In this document: piece after piece, positions 1 to 6,300 of the stretch
Position numbering within the stretch: position 1 is the stretch's first letter
Layout: every line of letters starts with the position of its first letter
Assembly (NCBI GenBank): GCA_902470895.1
Contig: CABRID010000059.1
Span: 1-12,581, forward strand
From: an uncultured Collinsella sp.
GTDB lineage: Bacteria > Actinomycetota > Coriobacteriia > Coriobacteriales > Coriobacteriaceae
Length of the DNA: 12,581 nucleotides
Direction: 5' to 3'
Program-made: the position numbers and the translations under genes
Notes under the pieces: generated by a model
What the model was told of the DNA's origin: nothing
Seen by the model: only the letters and a program-made list of their open reading frames with translations
Databases searched by the model: none

Positions 1-49
1 ATCTACACAAGGTGTATCGTCGGCAGCGTCAGATGTGTATAAGAGACAG
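1..49 (+). other. Illumina Nextera adapter (non-genomic)
   Basis: This is a library-construction artefact, not organismal DNA. Bases 1-8 are the 3' tail of the P5 flow-cell oligo, 9-16 (AAGGTGTA) fill the 8-base i5 index slot, 17-30 are the Read 1 transposase adapter stem (TCGTCGGCAGCGTC), and 31-49 are the 19-bp Tn5 mosaic end (AGATGTGTATAAGAGACAG). All parts are in the exact order of a Nextera i5 adapter, so the genomic insert begins at position 50. The index is, from memory, one base away from the standard S507 index. The assembly was evidently not adapter-trimmed here, and base calls close to this edge deserve caution. Confidence 0.98.
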
Positions 50-85
50 GTCCCGTCTCTCGCGCCCCTCACGGAACTGTCCATA

Positions 86-181
86 TCAGTGTAGCCAATC
101 CAAGCACAGCCCCACCGCACGGCCCAGTCGCTTCCGGTCCTGCGTGGCCCCGTGAAGGCGGAAGGGCGTGGTTGTCGTCAT
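86..181 (-). CDS. Possible small ORF, 31 aa, unknown
   Basis: A short minus-strand ORF of 31 codons starts with ATG at 181. AAGGAA (186-191) lies 4 nt before the start and AGGAG (194-198) lies further upstream. The peptide begins MTTTTPFRLHGATQDRKRLG and ends in WLH before TGA. It is basic, has no recognisable domain, and sits downstream of the PadR-DUF1700 operon on the same strand. The other minus-strand frames across 50-150 also stay open for some distance, and one encodes a hydrophobic run. A longer gene broken by a sequencing error near the contig end is therefore as likely as a true microprotein. The stretch between this ORF and the next gene (182-342) shows nothing I can name. No clear terminator follows position 343. 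Confidence 0.2.
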   Translation of the reverse strand: MTTTTPFRLHGATQDRKRLGRAVGLCLDWLH

Positions 182-342
182 CGCGTTCCTTTCTCCTCAT
201 ACCTTTTTGGGCATGCGTCACGGGCCCCCGCGCGGCGCTGAGAGCGAATCGGCGCAGGCTTGGGGCCAGTTGCGTAGAGGTTGAGGTTCGGGTTTCGCCG
301 GCTTACGCAGCTTGGCGGGCAGAGCGCCCGGGCTCGCTGCGC

Positions 343-597
343 CTAGGGCGCGGCGGGATCCGCGACGCCGGAGGTGTCGATCTCGCCCAGATTGGCGAGC
401 TGCTCGATGAGGGGGAGGCCCATCGGGTCGTCCACCTCGACGCCGCCGAGCACGATGGTGCTGCCGCGCGTGTCGATGTGGGTTGTGAACACGGCCGGGT
501 CGAAGCCCGAAGCGATAAAGCCAATGCCCGCGAGGACAACACCCGCGGCAACGAGCCCGCCCGCCACGGCGAGGTAGATCTTCTTCGCGCTGGTCAT
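343..597 (-). CDS. Small single-pass membrane protein, possibly truncated DUF4097-type partner
   Basis: This 84-residue protein is third in the PadR operon. A basic N-terminus (MTSAKKIY) is followed by one hydrophobic segment at about residues 8-30, rich in Gly, Ala and Val. A short extracytoplasmic tail of about 54 residues follows, mostly polar, acidic and proline-containing. ATG 597 was chosen because AAGGAG sits 7-8 nt upstream; the GTG three codons earlier would lie directly on that site. The gap from the DUF1700 stop is 15 bp. In many bacteria a PadR-DUF1700 pair is followed by a DUF4097 protein with an N-terminal membrane segment and a long repetitive beta domain. Here the position and N-terminal shape fit but the beta domain is missing, and I could not find it in other frames down to position 50. 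The DUF4097 link is inference; the membrane topology is plain from the sequence. Confidence 0.75.
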   Translation of the reverse strand: MTSAKKIYLAVAGGLVAAGVVLAGIGFIASGFDPAVFTTHIDTRGSTIVLGGVEVDDPMGLPLIEQLANLGEIDTSGVADPAAP

Positions 598-612
598 GGT
601 ACTCACTCCTTT

Positions 613-1236
613 CTACGCCGCGAGATGCGCGGCAGCGCCGCCCTTCTCGCTCTTACCCTTCCAGAAGGGCGAGGCGGCCTTCCTCGCCCAGAGCGCCGAG
701 AGGCGCGCAATTTGTTTTGAGGCGGCCCAAGCGCCAGCACCAACGAAGAGCGCCACGCCGACGAGGCCGAGCCCCACGCCCGCCGAGGCGAGGGCGTACG
801 GGAAGTGGCCGATGGTGACGCCGCTTACGGCAAACAGGAGCTCAACTACGCCCACGCCCCCGAGTGCCGCCGCGACGATCCACACGCAGAGCGCCAGCAC
901 CCAGATGCAGATATAGACCGTGACGACCACGGCGGCGAAGGCGGCGAGCAGCGGCACCCACACCGGGGAGCCCACGATGGTCAGCACCCACAGCAGCGCG
1001 GTGCTGCGCTGGCGCGTCCTCGCGATCGCGCGCGGCACGGCGGGCAGGTCGTCGAGCGTGGCCTCCGCCACCTCGCCGGGCGTGCCCATGGCGGCCACGG
1101 CCTCCTCCTCGCTCATACCGTCCTCCATGCGATCGGCGATGGCCTCCGCATAGAACGCCTTGGTCTCCTCCACCTGCTCGGCCGGCAGGCAGGCGAGCAG
1201 CTCGCCCAACCGGCCCAGAAACTCATCACGCGTCAT
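613..1236 (-). CDS. DUF1700 / HAAS-domain membrane protein
   Basis: This 207-residue protein matches the DUF1700 pattern. Residues 1-65 form a helical HAAS-type N-terminal domain that opens MTRDEFLGRLGELL and holds the EE.KAFYAEAI.DRMEDG.SEEEAVAAMG block followed by GEVA. From about residue 78, three or four hydrophobic helices follow (roughly 78-100, 101-125, 127-143 and 148-170), then a basic C-terminal tail. HAAS-domain proteins are usually encoded beside PadR repressors and are thought to work at the membrane in envelope or stress signalling; the biochemical role is not established. The start at ATG 1236 is supported by GAGGGG about 7 nt upstream. A TTG start five codons earlier would begin inside that ribosome binding site. 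The start overlaps the PadR stop by 11 bp, which implies translational coupling. Confidence 0.85.
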   Translation of the reverse strand: MTRDEFLGRLGELLACLPAEQVEETKAFYAEAIADRMEDGMSEEEAVAAMGTPGEVAEATLDDLPAVPRAIARTRQRSTALLWVLTIVGSPVWVPLLAAFAAVVVTVYICIWVLALCVWIVAAALGGVGVVELLFAVSGVTIGHFPYALASAGVGLGLVGVALFVGAGAWAASKQIARLSALWARKAASPFWKGKSEKGGAAAHLAA

Positions 1237-1543
1237 GGTGCGCCCCCTCAACGTATGCGTAAATCTCCCGTACGGACGGCCACTCGGCCAGGAACTCCTC
1301 GATGCGCGCTCGCCCGTCGTCCGTGATGCGGTAGTACCGGCGCAGCCGCCCGTTGTGCTCGGCGGAGCGCGCCGTGATGCACCCGGCCTTCTCCAGGCGC
1401 TTGAGCAGCGGGTAGAGCGTCGACTCCGTGAGCCCCATGCTCGCCGGTACGTCCTTCACGATCTGGTAGCCGTAGGACTCCTCGCCGGAGACGGCCGCGA
1501 GCACGCAGGCCTCCAGGAAGCCGCGCTTCATCTGTGCCTCCAT
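1226..1543 (-). CDS. PadR-family transcriptional regulator
   Basis: This 105-residue winged-helix regulator is of the small (subfamily 2) PadR type. The hallmarks are in order: GYQIVKDV (about 25-32), the recognition-helix block TESTLYPLLKRLEKAGCI (39-56), and the wing GRLRRYYRITDDGRARI (65-81), followed by a short C-terminal helix for dimerisation. Its length is normal for this class. ATG 1543 was chosen because an ideal AGGAGG (1551-1556) lies 7 nt upstream. An in-frame ATG at 1564 would begin upstream of the ribosome binding site. PadR proteins usually repress their own operon and respond to small molecules or envelope stress. Here the gene leads the operon and sits directly behind a strong promoter overlapped by short repeats, consistent with autorepression of the membrane proteins that follow. 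The inducer is unknown. Confidence 0.92.
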   Translation of the reverse strand: MEAQMKRGFLEACVLAAVSGEESYGYQIVKDVPASMGLTESTLYPLLKRLEKAGCITARSAEHNGRLRRYYRITDDGRARIEEFLAEWPSVREIYAYVEGAHHDA

Positions 1544-1572
1544 CCGCACACCTCCTCTCGTCATATACTATG

Positions 1573-1588
1573 CTATACGCACTATACG
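1573..1588. repeat. Direct repeat CTATACG x2, candidate PadR operator
   Basis: The plus-strand heptamer CTATACG occurs at 1573-1579 and 1582-1588, a 9-bp period, and a related TATACTA precedes it at 1564-1570. The repeats cover the -10 element and the predicted transcription start of the operon, where a PadR repressor would be expected to bind. The repeats are visible in the sequence; their use as an operator is inferred. Confidence 0.4.
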
Positions 1589-1609
1589 ATGCAAGGTATT
1601 AGACGTCAA
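1581..1609 (-). promoter_or_regulatory. Promoter of the PadR-DUF1700 operon
   Basis: On the minus strand TTGACG (-35, 1609-1604) and TATAGT (-10, 1586-1581) are separated by exactly 17 bp. Each differs from the sigma-70 consensus by one base. Transcription would start near 1574, about 30 nt before the PadR start codon. This is the best-looking promoter in the window, and it overlaps the repeat at 1573-1588. Confidence 0.7.
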
Positions 1610-1784
1610 CTCTCATCGCGAAGATTCTCCGGCCCCTGCGCGCTGCGAACGTGATGTCGCGGGGCGGTTGGCATTATGCATGAAACGTCAAGTAACGCTC
1701 TTTTGATCCACTTCCACTCGGCCCCATTCGCCTTGCACAACGCCCCCTTTCAACCTTGGGTTCAAGAGAGCCGCTAGGCTGGAC

Positions 1785-2057
1785 GTGCCGGACGGTAAGG
1801 TCCTGGACGCCATGGTGGACTTCTCCGATGCCATGGGGGTCATGGGTCTACGCCGATGGAGTCCCACGTACGCGGCAGGGCTCGCCCGTCACCGCTGGTC
1901 GCCGGACGGTCCCCACGCCCCGCTCGCCAACGCGCAGGCGACAGCAGCAGTCCAGCGCTGGCTGGAGACGCCGGAATGCCCAGAAGATGCGTTTCCCATC
2001 GCTGCGGCAGAGCTTTTTGCAGGGGTGGCAGTTTTTCTATATCCCAAGGTCAGATAG
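1785..2057 (+). pseudogene. Open coding-like fragment, unknown family
   Basis: An open frame of 90 codons from GTG 1785 to TAG 2057 remains open upstream to 1707, and its first 60 codons have the strong G/C third-position bias of true genes nearby. The product (MPDGKVLDAMVDFSDAMGVM at its start, then a W-rich part and AAELFAGVAVFLYPKVR at the end) matches no family I recognise. No convincing ribosome binding site stands before 1785, nor before the in-frame ATG at 1812. I therefore read it as a gene remnant, probably a C-terminal piece, though a short intact gene cannot be excluded. The surrounding 1610-1784 holds nothing else I can support. Confidence 0.3.
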
Positions 2058-2088
2058 GCTTCGGTAGCCACCTTGGAAGCATCGCCAA

Positions 2089-2118
2089 TAGACTCTTCCT
2101 TTATACGTTCGGCATAAT
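2089..2118 (+). promoter_or_regulatory. Weak candidate promoter for the LuxR gene
   Basis: TAGACT (2089-2094) and CATAAT (2113-2118) are 18 bp apart, matching 4/6 and 5/6 of the sigma-70 hexamers. This would give a leader of about 75 nt that contains the palindrome at 2161-2177. The match is modest and could be chance. Confidence 0.25.
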
Positions 2119-2160
2119 CGTAGGCGATACCCACAAATTCCAGTCCCGAGCAACAGGAGT

Positions 2161-2177
2161 ACAATTGCTGCAATTGT
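2161..2177. repeat. 17-bp perfect palindrome upstream of the LuxR gene
   Basis: ACAATTGC-T-GCAATTGT is a perfect 8-bp inverted repeat around one central base, ending 23 bp before the ATG at 2201. Its size and symmetry suit a dimeric helix-turn-helix operator. Autoregulation by the LuxR-type protein it precedes is a reasonable but untested guess. Confidence 0.45.
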
Positions 2178-2200
2178 TGCCAGCTGTTGGGAGATGGAAG

Positions 2201-3205
2201 ATGGACTGCGATGGCTACCCGCGCATTCCCATGCCGTTGATGTGCACTGCCTTTGTGCCGGGGCAGATTGACGCTGCGGTTGCAGGCATTTCCGACCCCG
2301 ATTCGCGCGCCATTGCCACGGCAGAAGCGCTGTACTTTCGCGGACAGGCCACGCTCGCCGCCGAGGCAGCACGCCCCTATCTTGACGCCACCGACCCCGC
2401 ACTGCGCTATTCCGCATGCCTTATCTGCGGATATGCCAGTCTGTCGCTCAATCGTATCGCCGATGCCCGCCGTTGCCTTGCGGGCATCCTCGATACGCCA
2501 ACTGACGAGGAATCGCCCGCCGTCCACGCCACGCATATCCTGTTCGCCTCCGCTGCGAGCGTCCTGCTGCACCTGCCTTCCCCGCATTCCGCCGAAGAGT
2601 TTTATCCGCTTGCGGCGCATCTGCCCGAAGGCCTGCGCCTGTTCGCCAGCTACGTGATGGCGCATGCCCTATACCTGCGCGGCGAATATGGCCGCAGTCT
2701 GGGCATGGCGGAAAACGCCCTGATCATGAAACAGGGAAGTTATCCCATCTCGGAGCTGTTCCTGCACCTGTCGGCTTCCATGGCCTGCATGAGCCTCAAG
2801 GACATCGACGCCGCAAAGGCACACTTCGGAGCCGCTTGGGACGTTGCGCGTCCCGACGGCCTTATCGAGCTCATTGGCGAGCACCACGGCCTTTTGCAGG
2901 GGCTTATCGAGGCGTGCCTAAAATCGCAATACCCCGACGATTTCGCACGCATCATCGAGATTACGTATCGATTCAGTTACGGCTGGCGGCGCATCCACAA
3001 CCCCGATTCGGGCGAGGACGTGGCCGACGATCTAACGACCACGGAATTCACCATGGCCATGCTCGCCTGTCGCGGGTGGACCAACGCCGAAATCGCACGC
3101 CATATGGGAGTATCGCCGGGCACCGTCAAAAACCGCCTATCAGGAGTGTATGCCAAGCTTGGTATCGGAACTCGCGCCGAGCTGGTTGCCCACATGTTGC
3201 GCTAG
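2201..3205 (+). CDS. LuxR-type HTH transcriptional regulator
   Basis: This is a 334-residue DNA-binding regulator. The C-terminal 59 residues (276-334) form a GerE/LuxR helix-turn-helix: LTTTEF at its start, CRGWTNAEIARHMGVSPGTV (scaffold and recognition helices), then KNRLSGVYAKLGI and a closing helix with RAELVAHML. Residues of about 20-250 are a chain of amphipathic helices rich in Ala and Leu, with TPR-like pairs such as ALYLRGEYGRSLGMAENAL. This resembles the helical sensor or scaffold parts of MalT-like and coriobacterial LuxR regulators. No receiver domain or P-loop is seen, so it is neither a classic response regulator nor a full MalT type. ATG 2201 is preceded by GGGAG at 6-7 nt; the frame is open further upstream, but that part is arginine-rich and not protein-like. 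The surface protein gene follows on the same strand after 157 bp and is the obvious candidate target. The signal is unknown. Confidence 0.85.
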   Translation: MDCDGYPRIPMPLMCTAFVPGQIDAAVAGISDPDSRAIATAEALYFRGQATLAAEAARPYLDATDPALRYSACLICGYASLSLNRIADARRCLAGILDTPTDEESPAVHATHILFASAASVLLHLPSPHSAEEFYPLAAHLPEGLRLFASYVMAHALYLRGEYGRSLGMAENALIMKQGSYPISELFLHLSASMACMSLKDIDAAKAHFGAAWDVARPDGLIELIGEHHGLLQGLIEACLKSQYPDDFARIIEITYRFSYGWRRIHNPDSGEDVADDLTTTEFTMAMLACRGWTNAEIARHMGVSPGTVKNRLSGVYAKLGIGTRAELVAHMLR

Positions 3206-3226
3206 CGGCCAGACTGCCCGGCGTAT

Positions 3227-3256
3227 CGAAAGCGCTCCGGGGGCCTAGCGCTTTCG
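3227..3256. repeat. 10-bp inverted repeat between regulator and surface-protein gene
   Basis: CGAAAGCGCT (3227-3236) and AGCGCTTTCG (3247-3256) are perfect inverse copies around a 10-base G/C-rich loop, 21 bp after the LuxR stop and about 107 bp before the next start. No run of T follows on either strand, so it does not fit a classic intrinsic terminator. It may be an operator for the surface-protein gene or a Rho-assisted stop for the regulator. I found no convincing promoter hexamers between here and 3363. Confidence 0.6.
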
Positions 3257-3362
3257 CGCGCTCAAATTGGACATTTTGACCCTTGAACGGCACTACCGCC
3301 ACGGGACACCTTCTCGCAAAATTGGATTATTTCCTCCGATGTTTGCGGGATGGGAGCCAAAG

Positions 3363-6300
3363 ATGCTTGATCGCCGTTCGTTACTTGTTGCCGGAGCGTC
3401 CTCGCTGGCGAGCATTATGTTGCCGCGCGTGCCGGGAAGCGCAAACGCCTTCATATTGCCGTTCGCGCCCACCGAAGCCTATGCCGACGAAAAAGACCCC
3501 TTCAGGGTGCTCGTTCTCTCGCGCACCATGTTTGGTGTGGTCGTGGTCGACGTCGCCAACAAGAATACGCCCATCGCGGGTGCCCAGGTCGCGCTCACAT
3601 CGCGCTATGCCGCAGGCAAGCAGCTCACCGCCACGACCGATGACGAAGGCACGGCCATCTTTGAGGTCGCGCCGCTTTCGGAAGGCTACGTGGACGAGGC
3701 AACGCTTCTCGACGCATACGACTTTAACGGCGGCATCTCCATTAGCACGGCAGGCTACCGCGATGTCGAGATTCCCCTTGTGCGCATCCAGGGCGGCACC
3801 GCCATAACCGCGCCCACGCGTCCGCTTTCCGATGGCGAGCCGTACTTTCGACAGCTCACGTTCGACGAATGGGACATCCAGTACGCCGATGCCACATTTA
3901 TGGCAATGCCGAAGGACGACACGGCAAACGAGCAACCCGACACGCACGCCTTTACCGTGCAGGCACATCTGCCACAGGGTGGACAGGCAACGCTGTGCAT
4001 CAACAAAGTGACGCCCGCCGCGGGCAGCTCACCCGAAACCTTCACGCAGATTGGCCAAGTCAAGGCCAGCGCATCGGGCGCGGATAATCTGGCGACGTTC
4101 ACACTCGAAGACAAGTTCCTCGATGCGGCATCGGGCCTTCTGGAAGAAGGATGCAAGCTGCGCTTTGTCCTCGACTATCAGGGCAAAACCTACACGCTCT
4201 CCTCCCCCATGGCCGTTGTCACCGCGCCGGCCGCAAAGGCGGAATCGGGCTCGACCACCATCATTCCCACCACCATGGACCAAGAGATCACTCCGTTTGA
4301 TTTCCCCGCGGCGTTTCCCGGCATCGGCGGCAATAAGTTCACGTGCTGGATGCCCTCGTTCCCCATTTTGTTCGATTTCTCGTTTGCCGGGTACGTACTG
4401 TTTGGCGGAGGATACAAACCGGTCGGCTACATGAACGATTCGGGCAATCCGGATCCGGAGTACTGGAAGAAGTCACCGCGCGAGTCGGGTGCCAAGCAGG
4501 CAAACCGCTACCTCGACGAGATGGAGGGGAAGTGGAATCAGTACAAGAGTATGAGTGCCGGTTCGGGCACCGATCCAAGAAACACTAAGCTGCTTCGTCA
4601 CCACTGCACGCTGCTGTTTACGATGGATATCGCCACGCAGCTGTACGGCTCGCTCGCCTACGATTGGGTGGGCAAAACCTGGGGTAACAACAACGACCCC
4701 GCATACGGCAATATTAAGGCCCTCTTCCAGGTAAGAACCGACCTCAATTGGACCGAGCAGTTTACCCTAGGACCGGTGCCCTTTTTCCTAAACGTCAACC
4801 CCTGGGTGCTGGCGAAGCTGGCGCTCGCCGTGGGTGCCCACACGCACGGCAGCGGCGCGGCGTTTTTTAAAAACATTTCGCTCGACTATTCAAACACGTC
4901 GGGCTCGTTCACCATCCAGATCGGGCTTGCCGTCACCTTTGGCGCCGGCGTTGCAGGCGTCGCTTCGTCTGCCGTGCGCGGCGCCGCATCCCTCACGCTG
5001 TTCATTGGGTACGAGAAGGCAGATGGACACCAGCTTCCGCGACTGCGCGTAGGTGCAGACGTCGATGTCGATGTGATACTCCAATTCGTAATGTTCAAGT
5101 GGACCACCAAGGCTTGGTCGGGGTCGTGGCCCACACTCCTCGATTCGTGGAATATGTCGGTGAACAATGGCAACCAGTATGTGCTCCAGCGCTCTGAGCT
5201 CGCATTGGGCGGAGATACGCCTTACACGTTGGATGCCTGCTTCGGCACGCCCGGCAACATCGAGGCGGCCGGCGTGCCGCAATTTATCGCATCGGCCACC
5301 ATCGTCACCAACGCCGAGCTGCTCGCACGCGCCGAGGTTAAGGCCACTGCTGTAAACGTCGCGTCTGTCGTGCGCGATTGGGATCAAGCGGTCACGCGCA
5401 TTGAGCTCGAGGCAGATGCAGAAAGCGACGACACGGGACAGATCGAGCATTTCGTCCATGCACTGATAGAGAACGGCGAAAACGCCGCGCCGATGTACGA
5501 GTACACCTATATCGGGCAGGCGACGAACGCCGTTGCGGACCCCAACGCCAATTCTGCCGGCGTATCGGAGGACGAGCGTGGCGGCATCAAGCCCTCGAGC
5601 GACAACGTGCTGTTTACTGGCGTGCTCAGCGAAGCTCACATGAAGTTGGCAATGATTGCCGGCGTAGAATGCCTGTTCCGTATCGCCTCGGTGCGCTACG
5701 GCGACAATGGCCGCTCGCGCCTGGTGGTACACACAAAGGCAAACGGCACGTGGTCTGCCCCCACGCCCGTGGACTTCCCCCTTGGCTTTGGCGAGGGCGA
5801 CGTGGAACGCGACGGCATATACGATTACGACTTCGACGTGGTGGAATATACGGACGGAAGAGGAAACCAGGACGCCTACGTGCTGCTGGTCTCGGGCGAG
5901 CGCCCCGCCGGCGACAACACCCTTTTCGATGCGGCGAGCACATCCGGCATACTGTCCGTTGTGCGCCTGCGCATAAGTAATAGCGAAGTTCGCGTGATAT
6001 CGCACACGTCGTGGCGCAGCATCTCGCGCGGGCGCCTGCAGGAGGACGGTTACCATTGCCTGCAGTGCCCGCGCATCACGGTGGGCAAGACGCTGGTCGA
6101 CGGACGCCTGTCGGGTGCCTATCTCCACCGCCGTGGAAGCACCACAGAAAAGGCGCTCGGCAGCGAGGCTGAGGTTGCGCTGGAGTGCTTTACCCTGTGG
6201 TCGGACGTTTCGGGCGACAGCCTGACGTTCCGCCAAGTTCTCCGCTTTCCACAAGCACCGTCGAGTATCGAACTGGGCGAGCCCGAGAATATCAACGGCA

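Larger units (their letters stand above)
2042..2189 (-). pseudogene. Possible frameshifted remnant of a secreted or membrane protein
   Basis: On the minus strand, 2189-2136 encodes a hydrophobic run (QQLATIAAIVLLLLGTGI) like a signal or membrane anchor. A different frame at about 2135-2042 then gives a protein-like stretch (VGIAYDYAERIKEESIGDAS and onward to YLTLG). Joined by one frameshift near 2136, they would look like a membrane anchor followed by a charged helical domain. No start codon is in place and the plus-strand LuxR gene begins 12 bp away, so at most this is a relic. A chance pair of frames is a real alternative. Confidence 0.2.

Noticed and set aside
172..720. A 182-codon plus-strand open frame over the PadR operon end
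   Set aside because: It is antisense to the small membrane protein and the DUF1700 C-terminus, with no ribosome binding site and a composition unlike a protein.
1237..1251. TTG start five codons upstream for the DUF1700 protein
   Set aside because: The ribosome binding site GAGGGG lies inside this stretch and serves ATG 1236, and the family normally starts with the HAAS helix.
1856..2200. N-terminal extension of the LuxR-type gene to an upstream ATG
   Set aside because: The extra 115 residues are Arg/Ser/Gly-rich and not protein-like, while ATG 2201 has a ribosome binding site and starts the conserved-looking part.
3267..3362. N-terminal extension of the surface protein by 32 residues
   Set aside because: It would bury the twin-arginine-like signal peptide; ATG 3363 has GGGAG at the right distance.
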